Shown: positions 21,950-34,912, numbered from the stretch's first letter. The stretch: 64,000 nucleotides of DNA from Chaetoderma sp. LZ-2023a (GCA_034401795.1 CM067369.1:137776496-137840495), one strand, 5' to 3'. Numbers and translations are program-made. The notes: generated by a model from the letters alone, not told the origin.

Positions 21950-22866
21950 CTCACAGTGCCATTGTGCAATGGCCATGATGTCCTATAATGGGACGCTATT
22001 GAATAGGGTGGTCGAGGCGGCTATTCCTCTAACATGGTGCCCAGTCGCAATCTCGTGGGTAGTCTGAATGCAATCGACTACCCAACGAGAGATAGTATCC
22101 ATGGATACCGCGCCATATGGCTTCTTGGGGCAGATCCGTGGATGTCTATCATTTGACCATAGAGAGTCCGTCCAATTTTTGTTACTTGGTCAAAGCACGG
22201 ACTGGACACCAGGCACTGGCATCACGATCAAACCTAGTTAGCTTTGGTATAATGATCGGTTTGCTGGGATATTTCAAAGATTGATTCTTTGACATAAACT
22301 CTGCACTTGGCAGCAATCGCAGACCCTCTCCGGAGACACTAAATCGGTCCCTCTCTGCTGAAAGCGCATGGATCTCACTGCACCTTCTTGCTGAGGAAGC
22401 TGCCAATAGAAAAACCGCCTTTAGAGTCAGATGCTTTAGACTAGCCAAACCCAAAGGTTCGAAAGGGTGCTTAGCCAGTACATTAAGCACCAAAGATACT
22501 CCAGGCCGGAATGACTACCGGTTGTCTCGGTCGGAGATTGCTCATTCCCTTCACCATCACATTTAACTGGGCCACCTCTGGTCTATCCCTGTTGACTAAA
22601 CAAGGGATAACTGATGCCAAAGCTGACTTGTATCCAGCAATTGTGACAGGAGCCAGTCCTGTAAAGAACAGCTCACAGAGAAAGTCTGCTATTTGCTGAA
22701 TAGTGGATTGAAAGGGGTCAATATCCTTTCCTTCACACCACTCTGCAAATTTGTTAACCTTGTGGTTATATGACTTGAAGGTTGACCTCCTTCTCGTGGC
22801 TGCGATGAAACTCGCTGCCTGTTGAGAAAAACCTTCCGAGGTGGCCCGTTGTTTGATAACATCCAC
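21950..22866 (-). pseudogene. DIRS tyrosine recombinase, copy A, broken
   Basis: A frame from ATG at 22866 (MDVIKQRATSEGF) covers the N-terminal SAM-like core-binding domain. A second frame (22182-22493) carries FLLAASSARR, the box-I arginine region. The C-terminal part (about 21950-22150) has lost 21 bases relative to B. The box-II Arg remains, and the deletion joins a new His so that the H-x-x-R pattern reads HHVR. A frameshift lies near 22485, and stops occur near the C-terminus. Confidence 0.75.
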
Positions 22867-22938
22867 GCAGTCAATTTGAACATTTCGGGCAGCTCGTGTA
22901 GGAAGCGGCCCTTAGCTTGGGAGATTATGATCAAAATC

Positions 22939-24833
22939 TCAGGCAGCTGCACTGGATTGTCCACCAGCAGATCCAGGAGATCCGTGACCCATGCCCTGCT
23001 GGGCCAAAATGACACTATTAGCAGGACCAGGCATGTGATCTTCACAAAAACCTTTGGTAGAAGAATGGTGGGCGGATACGCGTAAGTGTGCATCCATCTT
23101 ATCGACAGAACGTCTGTATCGACGGCATTTGGATCTGGAATCGGTGAGACATAAGCCATGATTTGAGCATTTTCCTTTGTGGTGAACAAGTCCACGTTTG
23201 GTTTGCCCCAATGCTCGAAAACCCTTTCTAGAACTGGAGGGTTGAGAGACCCTTCTGTTGGCAGAATTCTGTCTGCGAGATGAAGCAGCCACCAGAATGT
23301 TCAATCGCCCAGGAATGTGAGCTGCTTTCAAAACAACTGAGTAATTCCTGCACCATTGAATCAAGTGCCACACCTTCACACACAGTGTGGGTGACCTGGT
23401 CCCGCCTTGGCGATTTATGTATGATACTACTGTCAAATTGTCCGACATTATCAATATCACCTTGCCCCTGACTTCTGGAAGAAACTTTTCCAATGCCAGT
23501 TCCACTGCCATCATTTACAACAGATTGATATTCAGCTGACTCTCTTGGAGAGTCCATGTGCTGGTGTTCTCCCAGGCAGGCCCGCCCACCCCTCCAGCGA
23601 TGCATCCATGTACACGGACAGCTGGGGGTGGGGTAAGTGAACCAAAATTCCTACTAGGAGATTCTGACGCTCCTTCCACCATACAAGATACGACATTATT
23701 GGCTCCAAAACTGGCACCAGCTTTGACAGGGGTTCTGTTCTCTGCTTCCACAGAGACATCAGATACAACTGGATAGGTCTTCGCATTTGAGCAGCATACA
23801 GGATTACCTGCTCCATGGAGACCATCATGCCCAGCATCTGAAGAAACCTCCTCGCCTGAATGTGGTTTCCCAATCGAAAACTCTTGAGGATAGCTAACAG
23901 AGACACCACTCTGGGCTCTGATGGGTAAACCCTGCCTTCCTCGAGATCGAATCGCATCCCCAAATAAACGAAGTGTTTGAGTGGGCGTCAACTCAGGTTT
24001 CTCCCTGTTGACTATCCAGCCTAGATCCGAAAGCAATTTCAGTCAGAACAGTATCCACTCCTAACCTGGCTGGCATGTCTGCCTTGATAAGCCACTCATC
24101 TATGGTTGTTCTCCCTTCAGAGAAACGCTAGGACCACTCTTGTGAAAACCCTTGGGGCTGTCGACAGGCTGAATGAGAGGAATACAAACTCCCATACCTG
24201 ATTCTGAAACGTGAATCTCAGAAACCTGTGACAACCCCTGTTCATTGGAATGTGGAAATATGCATCTTTCAGATCGATTGACACACACCACATTCCTTTC
24301 CTCAATCCTGTCATTACCGATCTCGGAGTTTCCATCTGAAACCGAGGTGTATGAATACAGCAATTCAACGGCCTGAGATTGAGTACGGTTCTCCATCCCC
24401 CATGCTCTTGGGGACAAGGAACATGTTTGAATAGAAGCCTGGAGTGCCCTGGTTTGTTGGTTTTATTGCTCCCTTCAGAAGCAAACCTGACACTTCGTTT
24501 TGAATGATTTCTAATTTGTCTGTTTCCCTTGGGACGGGAGTCCAGACAGGTGCCAAGGACAGATTTTGGGCCGGGAAATCCCAACACTCCGGCATGTACC
24601 CCTGGGATATCCATCCTAGGACCAGACTGTCTGACGTCACACCTCGCCAAGCCTCTACAAAACGCATGAGCCTTCCGCCCACTATAGGCGCATTGATGCC
24701 TAATGCCGGTGTCTGGCTTGCGATCCACTCCTCTCCCCCCACCCCCCCCCCCCCCTCTTAGGAGTGAGAGAGAGAGAGCGAACCATTTTGGTCTTGGATT
24801 GACTGGTCTAACTGGCACCGCTGTTCCTGTCAC
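22939..24833 (-). pseudogene. DIRS reverse transcriptase-RNase H, copy A, broken
   Basis: Fragments in alternating frames match the intact frame of copy B. VGGRLMRFVEAWRGVTSDSL lies near 24670, SIDLKDAYFHIPMN (motif A) near 24250, and FSLSTAPRVFTRVV near 24150. LGMRFDL...PSEPRV lies near 23930, MDASLEGW (first RNase H block) near 23590, and SDNLTVVSYINRQGG near 23420. The catalytic YxDD region near 24080 is disrupted. At least four frameshifts are present. Confidence 0.75.
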
Positions 24834-24875
24834 ACAAGCGCGGTCCAGATGGATACGAAGGGAGCTATCATACCC

Positions 24876-26023
24876 TCAGGTATGATCAGCTCCCTGCTGT
24901 CCACCCTTGGAGGACTTACCTTTGCCCTTCCCGCCTATCGGGCATTCAGGGCCACATGCTAGGACTGTTGATGTGCCCACGGGTCTACCAGCAGCGGCCT
25001 CCCGGCAAGGAGCCACTGCTGGAAAGCCAGCAACACCGGTACCGTATGGTTCCGCCGCCACCCCATGAAACAAACTGCTCAATGGAGTAGGCTCGCACGG
25101 AAAACCGTGCGAACCCGTAGCGGTTATGGAACCGTGGCCAATACACGGGCACCAACAGTACCCCATGTGTGGCCGCTGGACCAGGCGAGATAGGTGAGTA
25201 CCATCCTGGCCAGCTACACCTGTCACCATGTCGGTTGGTTGCAAACCAACCAGCACTGGACGGGTGCCCGGTACCGGTGTGCCCTCAACCACGGGTGGAG
25301 CGGCTTGCCATGGCTTGCGCCAAGCCAGACAGATGGAGGGCGGTTCCGTCCCGGTTGAAATCGATCTCCATGCACTCCACCCGCGGTATCTCGGGCCGCA
25401 ACAACCTCTCCTCTTCGGCCTCCTCATCCTCAGACCCCGAAGAGTCGTCACTGGATGAGGAAACACTGGAGCCATCCTGGTGAACGGCTCCCATACTCGA
25501 TGAAACGGCTACCACTACTGGACCATGCGGAGCACAGAAACAGTATCTGCCAGGCTGGAGCCCAATGGGACCGCCAGGGAGCCATACGAGATGGCCCCCT
25601 CGGTAACCAGTCCAGAACCCTGTCCAAGGACAGGATCCATACCGGACACAGAGAGATTGCCCTACAGTCTTCGGTATCAGAGACGACACGAGCATGGGTA
25701 GGACGCTATGCAAGAAGGCATGCATAGTGCACCTAAACTATGCCGGGGGTGCCATCTCCAAACCCTCCAACTGCAGACGAGGAGTGCCCCCTGGGGCTGA
25801 AATGGACGCTCCTCGATTTCTTTTCGAACCACCTGACCCGCGTCAGACCCAGTCAAGCCCTTCAGGGCAAGGAACTTGACTAAAAACTTGACAGGCCACA
25901 CTGAACAGACACATTACACCTATTATCAATGTTACATAATGAACACTGAAAACAGACATGGTCCTTAAATGTGACCTTGACGAATTTGTGACACTCAGGA
26001 CATGATGGCGGGGTAGGCTTGGC
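24876..26023 (-). pseudogene. DIRS Gag-like protein, copy A, shortened and broken
   Basis: It is related to the 666-codon Gag of copy C but shorter. It keeps the acidic segment SSSSDDSSGSEDEEAEEERLL (near 25410-25470), Pro/Gly-rich blocks and a basic KGKGKSSKGGQQG-type C-terminus (near 24900). The N-terminal cysteine cluster (PSCPECHKF...CFQCSLCNIDNRC) is encoded at about 25930-26020, immediately after a splice-acceptor-like TTGTTTTCAG (AG at 26025-26024). Confidence 0.65.
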
Positions 26024-27083
26024 CTGAAAACAAGCACAAAACCTAAAATAAGCAAGGGGTACGAAACAATAATGGACAATAAATTACGTTAACCCTCAGG
26101 CACCCACACCCGCAACATCACAACCAAGATCACGTAAGCTGGTGACAAGAACGAGAGCGGGCCAACAATACACCCAAAAATTGATCTTGCAGGATGTATA
26201 AACACAGAACCAGGAACCATATCGGAAGCATTCACGGTATATTTAAGAATTAATTTCAAAATTATACTACTCAAACGAAAGCAATATGATACGTGAAGGA
26301 ACAACCAAATGAAATAACATTACTGCTATAGAACATGGTAAAACCGCAGAACACACATTTTAATCAAGAATTTTGAAATCATTGATCAATGCAAACAGAT
26401 CGTGATCACGCGCAAAACCTGACATAATTCAAAAGTTTCTGGCACATAAACGCACACAGCACCATGAATAAGATGCGCGAATTAATGAAACATCTCCTTC
26501 ACCAAATAATCCGAGAAATAAAACAGTGTGACGTTCACCCGCTTGGATCATACGGTTGAACAACGTAAGCCAATTTTAGTGTTAAAAAAATGTAAACCAA
26601 CGCCTAGTTTCATATTACTGCCGGATCACCGTTGGGATTTAAAGGAGGCGATCTTATCTGGCATATTTCGTTGTAACCACACGTCCGATTTCCGGGGTCA
26701 GAAAATGGGGCACACAACACATATAAAATTTCAGAGACATAAGCCTCCATATAGCTAGCGAAATAATATGAAAGAATACGACTTGAGAATCAGAGGCTCC
26801 TTCCATAGTAAATCCAGTAATTCCAGAAATGGAACAGCAAATAGGCACAAGAAAAAACACAAAGAAAACTAAGATTTCTCCACGCAAAATAGCAATGTAT
26901 CCCCTTGTTGCTATGCAAACAAGAATGAGTGTCTCTGGCAGGCGGGTAACCGGTTGTTGGGAACCGGGTAACCGGTTCCAGGAGCCGGTAAAGCTTACTA
27001 AATCTAGATTCCTAGAGCCAGCTATCAGGATAGCTGTATTATCAATGAGTAATGTAATGGTAAGTATTGATCGAAGGAGAATT

Positions 27084-29637
27084 AGCAAGTGCGCTGTGTA
27101 TTTAACTGACTGATTTGCGCAAGTCTAATAATGCCATATTCACAGATTTGATGCAGGCCTATCTTAAGAAAGAGTCGCTGGAATTCAGCCCGTCAATACC
27201 TTGTAAAAATATTCCTTAAGAGGTTATTTTAAGACAGTGAACGAAGATTTATCTCTTGAGCGTGTGTATAAGGTTAAATACACCCACTCATGTTTTTTCC
27301 CCAGAAATGAGTCATCATGTACATGCCAGATCAGAGGTCAATCCACAATGCACTGTGATGGATAAGAACTCAGTGAACCCCAAGCTTGCCCATTATAAAT
27401 GAATAAGAGAAACTTAGTCATAGAGCTTGTAATGCTTAAGCATGCATGGTATTCAAGTTTGACAAATTAATCAAAATAAGAAAGTTATTGGCAACTTAGT
27501 CAAATATTTGTCATCTTAATCCGGATAGTAAGAGCTTGATCTGTCAAAGTCATCAGGCCCAGTCTTGACTAGTCTACTTCAGACTCCAACCGACGTTTCA
27601 AGTAAAGTAAAGAAGCTCTGAAATCTTCACTAGCGAGTGAGCCAAGATCTTAAGACAGATTAATAAGCTTAGCTAGATTAGTTTGAGAAATTTTTTTAAT
27701 ATATTCCAAGGACATCAGCGGAAACGGAAAAACTATAAGTACATTAACATCTTGACAGATAACACTAGCACACAATTCTAGACAAGCCATACAGCAAATT
27801 ACAGACACCTTGTAGTAGAATATTTTGATTTGGATTGCTGCGTAGAAACTGTAACATTATCAATTTTTAGTGTACAAAAGAGACAACACTGTCAGTCACC
27901 ATCGAAATTCCGAATCTGTCAATACCGCCAAATTTGTCTGTATGCACACAAGATCCAGGAGCAATCGCCCAAATAAATGTCCAGATCTACAATCCTGAAA
28001 GCAATTGAATCAGCCACCATTTCGTTTTCATCACAGATCATTTAGAGACACTCAAGTCCTACACAATCATCCAACGCTACCAGACTATAGATGATTTCAA
28101 ATCACTAGATATATAAGTATGGCGCAACAAGCGTAGTTAATTTAAGTACCCAATCAATTCTTGAATGCACAAATTTCGACAGACATTAAAAATAGCATCC
28201 ACACCTTCGCCTCCACCTCGACTGAACATGAGTTGCATAAAGCGTGAGTTCTTGCTAGGGCTTCAAGGTATTAGAAAAACGAATATTGGTATCGATATCA
28301 CCTTTAATACCAGTATTATTCCGATGGGAAATGTCGAGTGAGGCGCGAGTAGTATGATTCCATATTCATCGTATATCAGCGCTGCTAAAATAGTCGCCGC
28401 AAATTTCCACAATAAAACCAAGAAATTACATGAATCCTGATATTAAACGCTAAATTTTAACTGTCTTCAGTTAAATCATATCCCAAAACGGCTGAAACGT
28501 CCCCCAAAATGCCCCTACAAATGGTTTGAATTTTGTCACAAAATTACAACAATTTCCGTGTGGAGATCGCGAGATACTGGTAACCAGTGACCATCTCGTC
28601 CCACATAAACTTGCCCAGTGAAGCTGCGAACAGCTAAAGCTGTTGATATTTGACTGACAAATATCAATGTTATGAGTCAAACACGTTGGATATGAATGTA
28701 AACATACGTTTTACTAATTTTCCTGCCTATCTGCAATGATGTATATGTTAGAATAATAAGTGAACTTTCCACAATGGCCTGTGCTTTATAGGATGAATTT
28801 GTAATGGGATGAAACCACCAGGAAACATGGATATCTCCACGCAGGGGTACAACTTAGCCATTATAACACATACTAAATAGACTACCATATGCTGCGAATA
28901 TATAGGCCTAAGCTCGCTCTCGTTAGAGTAGCTTGTATCGATTGATATCTAATGATACCCGCCAACACAAGAAGTGAATAAAGCTCATGGGAATTGAGAA
29001 GTTTTTCTCATATTGTCGGGTTTCTCCTAACTTGGGTTGTTGGGTGGTCACTACAAAGGCGCACAATTCCTGGAAATTGCTGACTAACCAGGCTGTATTA
29101 ATGGATATAAAATATCACTCAAAATATTCATTTCATATTGTGATTTTTCTAGCAAACGGGCCGAAATTATAAAATATTAGCGCAGGAAAAGATATGTTTT
29201 AGACATTTTTAACCATCGGATGTCCTATAATGGTAATTAAAATAAGCTTTATTCAATTTTTTTACAAGAAGTGCAGTCTTATAAGCAGGTAACTTTCGTA
29301 GCCGTAATCATTAATTTATCAATTACTCTAACACTATCCTCAAAACAACATTTTGACAGCTCTGGATAAATAAGAAAAGCGTGATCATTAAATTATACAG
29401 GTCAAATATCATTTTCCCGTACGAAGAGCAGTAACTTATATCGCTAGACAGCTATATACTATTAAAATATTACTAATGGGAAGCAGATTATTCGCCTAAA
29501 AAAATGTTATACTGGCTTTATCTTATGTCTCGATATTTCGGTATCAGCAAAATCATATCGGCATGACTAACGGTGCAGATATGATACTGGTATTCGATAT
29601 AATATCGGTGCACGAGTAACTCAAGGCATGCCCCTAT
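27084..29637. other. No recognisable gene (2.5 kb)
   Basis: AT-rich sequence with only short open frames. Patches with TATCGATATC and ATACCAGTATTAT near 28285-28325, and GATACTGGTATTCGATATAATATCGG near 29580-29610, look like the subterminal sequence of some hAT elements. I could not match ends or target duplications, so no element is called. Confidence 0.4.
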
Positions 29638-30470
29638 ATGCCTGATGGGATTAAACCCAACCAGACAAGCGATGCTGCATACATTATTAGTTGGACTACC
29701 CATGGTCAGCTCCATAAAGAAGTGGCCCCGTATCGCGCAAATAGAGACTGTGACACTGTGGCATTCGAAGAACTACATGGACATATAGTTACGTACTTTG
29801 ATTCAGCCAACGATACTGATGCGTCATACACCGGTATCAGCGCCATTCTATCACAGATCGAACGCGATGGGCATGAACAAGTCCTTTGTTATGGATCTCA
29901 CGGCCTCTCACGCATGGAATGCCGCTATGCTACCACTAAGCTCAAACTTCTTGCGGCACTCCATTTTATTAAGCATTTCAAACACTTTCTTTGCGGAAAA
30001 CCATTTATGCTGCGAACTGCCAATGTCTCTCCGCTGGCTACAGAAACTGCGTAATCCTGGAGGACAGATTGCACGTTGGCAAGAAATCCTCCATAGTTTT
30101 CAGTTTGACGTGATTATATCGCACCGAAAAGTTGTGTGGAAATGCTGACGCTTCATCCTGCCAACACCCTGAGCCCTATTCTGTCCCCGATGATTTTAAA
30201 GATCCGCCCATGTCTATATCTTCCACCGATGACCTCCCTATTGAAACCATAGAAAGGGAAGAATTGCCGTTTCCTCTCCTTTCCGCTCAGGAATGGGATC
30301 CCGATTGCTTCTGCATAGCCCAAGAAAGCAACCCACATTTTGAACCTGTCATGACTTGGTTGCTCAACCATGAATATCCGTCCCGCAAACCGAGGGACTC
30401 GAAGGACAGGACAGCTTGCGTGATGACCTGCCACCCGGTCCCCTCGGACAAGTACAAGTGATGGACGGCG
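29638..30470 (+). pseudogene. Ty3/Gypsy-type RNase H and connection fragment
   Basis: The plus frame 29638-30054 contains AFEEL...YFD, then DASYTGISAILSQ and YATTKLKLLAALHFIKHFKHFL, the connection and RNase H start of Ty3/Gypsy polyproteins. A frameshift near 30030 moves the reading to a frame with PGGQIARWQEILHSFQFDV. This is followed by a GNADA block near 30135, the usual end of the RNase H domain. A third frame up to about 30460 resembles the spacer before integrase. No LTR, protease or integrase is present, so it is a short relic. Confidence 0.7.
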
Positions 30471-30479
30471 GCAGCCTGG

Positions 30480-30810
30480 CCACACTATTTACATAAGCCC
30501 AGAATGACTTTGGATTAGATTTGCTGTCTTTAGCTACAGTTTCCTCATACTTTTAACTGCTCGTTTACAGAACTGGTTCAATTGATTGCATATACTAGCA
30601 TATTTGTTATAATCTGTTGATGGTCTTGTTTGCAAATATCTTTTCCACTTCCTTTCTTTTTTTCCGTACTAATCCGAGGGCCTTTCTGTCTAACCAGGGT
30701 GGTCTATATTATTTTTTACTGAATAGTCACCTTTGTCATAAGCCAATTTATTAGTCATATTCTGCTGTGGTTCAGATTAGCATTTTAATTCATAATAAAT
30801 GCATATATGG
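30480..30810 (-). pseudogene. LINE fragment between endonuclease and RT (minus-strand LINE, distal piece)
   Basis: On the minus strand, LDRKALGLVRKKRKEVEKIFAN (about 30640-30700) is preceded by an HPG/HPW-like block. This is the basic linker found between the endonuclease and RT domains of many CR1/Jockey-type LINEs. It is the downstream continuation of the endonuclease at 34913-36620, moved away by a hAT-like insertion. RT proper is not present, and the Gypsy relic adjoins directly. Confidence 0.55.
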
Positions 30811-31206
30811 CAGGGTTGGCAGCAATTTCCCGGTGCAGGAAATACTAGAGGGGAAATACCGGTAATTACTGCCCGGGAAATACTCCAAAAAAGTGGGAAA
30901 TACCCCAATAGGCGGGCAATCCTCATCAGAAATGGTAAATTTTAAAACAAGAGGCCCAAGGGGCCAGTGTCGCTCACCTGGAACATTTACAACTCAACTA
31001 ATCTTTATGGAGTTTTACATCAATCAGTGCCTCTTCCAATGACTTTCAGTCAAATGGTTATTTTGCAAAGGTTCTTTTGAACAATATTTAAGCAACAATA
31101 GAAGACATCAGTACTAACAACAGAAATTGATGACATGCAGTCAAACTTGTATTAAGACACCGCTCAAGTGAGAATCAGAAGAAAGCCTCTTATGGTAGCC
31201 GGTTTC

Positions 31207-31423
31207 TTAACCCTTTAATCGTCATGATTTTTCAGTAAAACAAAAATTTCAGGTTATGTCTATTTGCAGGCCAAGATATGGAGCATTTTGAAAATGTATC
31301 AAATAATCGAGCCAGTCATTCCAGTGGTAAATTTTCAAAAATACTCATGCTGGCCTGCAAATCGACATTCCTCAAGGCCACTGCAGAGGCAGGTTTTCGC
31401 TGTTTTGACCATCAAAGGGCTAA
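31207..31423. mobile_element. H1 hairpin MITE in D2, first
   Basis: It is bounded by TTAACCCTTTAAT and a complementary CAAAGGGCTAA. The arms carry CATTTTGAAAATGTATC and GTAAATTTTCAAAAAT. One central arm is shortened compared with the D3 copy, which keeps the full ACTGGAATGACTGGCTCG palindrome. Confidence 0.65.
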
Positions 31424-31965
31424 TAAAGTTTCAAATACATTGCTTAATTGCATTTAGTAAATGAAGAAAATAGTCTTTAAGGCAGGTAGTCTCTTACACC
31501 CATAAATCCCGGAAAAAGTATATTCTTTATGATTTAAAACTTATTTAGTTGAATATTTTTAAATAAATTTGACGCGAAGCCGTCAAGCATTGGCTTTCCG
31601 TTAAACTAATTTAAGAAGGGTTAATACAGATGGTCTTTATAGCAGGTTCAACTGAGTATATTCCAAACCATCCTTTTAACACGTGTACATCTTGCTGAAT
31701 GGCCAAGTTCGCGATGCTGCAGTTTATTTAAAAGATAATTTGACTTAGTCATAGCTGACTCAGGCAGCAACAACTTTCAATGAATCAAATACATTTCAAA
31801 ATATTTTAACAGTATAGGTATCAGAGTACAGAATACATATCTTAAATATTTAGGCAACAGTTGCGGGGAAAAGGTTAACCTGTTAATTTAATTTTTATCT
31901 ATTATGGTAATAAAAGCTGTCATATGTCAATGGATGGTGGAAATAAAACTCCAAATGCACATTAA

Positions 31966-32172
31966 TTAACCATTTAATCATTGAATTTAAGAAAAGTTCA
32001 ATTTTCTCATAGAAAATGTCTATTTGCAGACCAAGACTATTTTTGAAAATTTACCACTGGAATGACTGGCTCGTTAAAGAGTCCGTCATTCCAATGGTAA
32101 AATTTTCAAAAATAGTCTTCATTTGGTCTGCAAATGGACATTTCTCAAGACCGTTTTTGGCTAAAGGGTTAA
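31966..32172. mobile_element. H1 hairpin MITE in D2, second
   Basis: TTAACCATTTAATC...CTAAAGGGTTAA encloses a near-perfect palindrome of about 100 bases around GGCTCGTTAAAGAGTCCG. Confidence 0.7.
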
Positions 32173-32612
32173 CCATTTTCCTAACCTAGTAAAATAGGTA
32201 AGATATTGTGTCCTCTGATATCGATAGCCAGGTGAGCTAATAATAATAAATTGATAAGCGAATCTTATTAACGCATTTAACTGGAAATAATGCGCTAAGC
32301 TGTTGCTTAACAGCTGTTGTGTAAGCTGTTGCTGTCAATTGTATAACAGCAACAGCACTGTCTATGACAGCAATGGTGTTTACAAATTGTACACCAGCCT
32401 TTCTAATACCGGCTTTTAATCAAACAATTAATCTCTAGACATTGGTGTGACAAGGCTTGATAGTCATGCTGAAAACTGTTGCTGCACTTGACAGTAACAG
32501 ACATCATCCACAAAACCATTTTCAAAATGTCCGTCACCATGCTACATGCTATCCAACAAAACTTGTGAACAACGCAATACTCAACTAAATTCATTGCTAG
32601 AATTAATTGGCC

Positions 32613-32827
32613 TTAACCCTTTAACCCTCAAATTTATTCAAGACAATTTAAATTTTCTCATAGAAAATGTCCACTTGCAGACCAAGAGAAGACTATTTTT
32701 GAAAATTTACCACTGGAATGATTCCAGTGGTAAATTTTAAAAAACCGTCTTCTTTTAGTCGGCAAATGGCCATTTCTCACGACCACTGCAGAAGCCGTTT
32801 TGGCTGATATGAGTGTTAAAGGGTTAA
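32613..32827. mobile_element. H1 hairpin MITE in D2, third
   Basis: TTAACCCTTTAACCC...GTGTTAAAGGGTTAA encloses the palindrome TTTACCACTGGAATGATTCC and its complement. The central GACTGGCTCG spacer is deleted. Confidence 0.7.
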
Positions 32828-34912
32828 TGATGAATTAATTATATAAATCTTTTAGAATCAGTATGTGAATATACTGTTCAAAGTTCACTTCATCAGCTCA
32901 CTACCTCACAGGGTATTAATTTCATTTCAATCCTGAGAATTAGAGTTGTGGTTTTAAATTACAAGATTAAATGTTTTCCTATGCTGGCTAAATATCTAAG
33001 ATATGTATTGTGTATGCTGACATATATGACTGAATATTTTGATATTTATTTGACTGAAAGTTGTTGCATTCTAAGGCAGCAATGACTTTCAGTCAAATTA
33101 TTATTTTGAACTAGTGAACAACTGCTGCTAAGTGAGTTTGGTCACTCTGTCAAATGATTACAAGGGTTTTAGAATGCAGTTAAACATGCTATAAACACCA
33201 CCTGTACTAAATGCCAATTTTACTACATGCTGCCAAGCCGTTTATCTGATAGATTCAGAAATGGCATGGTTGAAATCAGCATACTCATAACCCTGTACTA
33301 AACAAATTTTTGCTTCAAAATCCATCAAATAAAAAAATCCAATATGGCCGCCAAACATGCTGTATTTTGATTGGCCCACTGCGGCCATGTTTTTTTAACG
33401 GATCAACTTCCCTTGAATAAACTTTAATGGCCCTTAATCCCTAATTAGATCTGCCAAATTTTGATCACTTCAGTAGTTCTGGAGAAGCTGTTTTGGCTAA
33501 AACTAGGTCAACCAAAATGGCCGCCGAACCATTTGACCAATCAAGTTCCCTTGAACAAACTTTGAGAAGATTTTTAAAGACGTTTAAAAAAATTGGCCAA
33601 AAATCAAGATGGCCACCGGCCAAATTGCCCGATCGGCTTCGTTTAAACAAATTTGAATGTCTACAACCTAAGGATGCTTCCTGCCAAATATAATTGAAAT
33701 CGTCCCATAAGGTCTCGAAAAGTAGACATTTTAAATTTCCCATTGCTTTAGTATGGGAGCTTTTGGCGGGAAAATGATCCAAGATGGCCACCAAACCGTT
33801 TATCCGACAGCTTTGAAAATTGAAAATTTGTGATCAGAATACCCAAAAAACCTATATAAAACCAATTTCAGCCTCAAAATCCATCAAATAAAAAAATCCA
33901 ATATGGCCACAAAACATGCTGTAATTTGATTGGCCGACTGCACCATGTTTTTTGACGGATTAACTTCCCTTGAACAAACTTTAATGGCCTTTAGTCCCTA
34001 ATAATATCTGCCAAATTTCGGCCTGATCCCTAAAACTATGTCAACCAAAATGGCCGCTGAACCATTTGGCCAATCAAGTTCCCTTGAACAAACTTGGTTC
34101 AGCTCTTGCCCGAGATCATATTTCATGGGATTTGCTTCGATCCACCAAGTGGTTTCGGAGAAGAAGATTTTTAAAGACATTTCCTAAAATCGGCCGAAAT
34201 CCAAATTGGCCACCGGCCAAATTGGCCGATCGGCTTCGTTTGAACAAACTTGGATCCCTATGCCCTAAGGATACTTCCTGCCAAAGATAATTGATATCGG
34301 CCTAGTGGTTCTTGAGAAGTCATTTAAAGGAAAAAGTTGACGGACGGACGGACGGACGGACGGACAGATGGATGGACGGATGGACAGACGGACGGACAGA
34401 CGCCAGACGGTCGCCATATCATAAGCTCACTTGGCCATTCTGGCCAGGTGAGCTAATAAGTAGCTTTGATAAATTAATCCACTCCCGACCCTGGTGGTTG
34501 GAGTAAGGTAGGGTAGGGAAATTCATTTTTTTTTTACCTGCTGAAATATAACATTACAAAATTGAATTTAAAGAACAAAACTTGAAGATTTCCATTTGAA
34601 CGTGAAACAGAAAATATAAAGCAAACAGTTTTTAAAGGTTATCTGAGCCCATTTTGATGAAAGGGGTCAATTCAATCTTCCAATGAATTTACATCAGAAA
34701 AGAAAAATAATTCTTCACAGGAAACTACAAAAAAAGATTTTGAGTCGGCAGGTTTTTTTAGGGTTGGTCGGGAGAGGACAACGAAACTATTATTTAAGGA
34801 TGGCTTAAACTTGCCACCTGATATCTGAGTATTTTCCAATATTTCCAGTATTTCCTGGTACTTATGGCTGCCCTGGGAAATACTAGCATTTTCTGGGAAA
34901 TTGCCAACCCTG

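Larger units (their letters stand above)
21052..27083 (-). mobile_element. DIRS-type retrotransposon, family 1, copy A (degenerate)
   Basis: It reads right to left: leader (26.0-27.1 kb), Gag (24.9-26.0 kb), RT-RNase H (22.9-24.8 kb), tyrosine recombinase (22.0-22.9 kb). Inverted terminal repeats lie at about 21090-21225 and 26940-27065. An internal complementary region at about 21310-21390 joins sequences complementary to the two outer ends (CTCGGAGAAAGGGAAATTTCC then TTCTCCTTCGATCAATACT). It is the oldest of the three family members, with many frameshifts, indels and diverged terminal repeats. There is no clear target-site duplication. Confidence 0.85.
30947..34459 (+). mobile_element. D-family dispersed element, full-length copy D2
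   Basis: It starts with ACAAGAGGCCCAAGGGGCC and a CGCTCACCTGG block, and ends with AGCTCACTTGGCCATTCTGG and CCAGGTGAGCTAATAA. The end forms a strong hairpin (AGCTCACTTGGCC / GGCCAGGTGAGCT) followed by AA. A GGAC/GGAT microsatellite (about 34335-34405) precedes the end. Inside are three H1 hairpin MITEs and partial H2 palindromes, then repeated blocks with AAATCCATCAAATAAAAAA and AAGATGGCC. No protein domain was recognised. A terminal hairpin with CTAA and a nearby microsatellite suggest a Helitron-like non-autonomous family, which is an inference. Confidence 0.75.
30811..34912 (-). mobile_element. hAT-like non-autonomous element, second copy, carrying a D-family insertion
   Basis: It starts CAGGGTTGGCAGCAATTTCCCGG and ends GGGAAATTGCCAACCCTG, matching the element at 17688-19315 in inverted orientation: its left end equals the complement of the other copy's right end. 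The flanks are ATATATGG on the left and an expanded ATATATATATGG on the right, compatible with an 8-bp duplication changed by microsatellite slippage. Most of its length is the inserted D2 element. It interrupts the minus-strand LINE directly after the endonuclease T-D-H motif. Confidence 0.75.

Noticed and set aside
28262..29632. Possible hAT element with TATCGATATC-type ends
   Set aside because: The ends are only loosely complementary and I found no matching 8-bp flanks.
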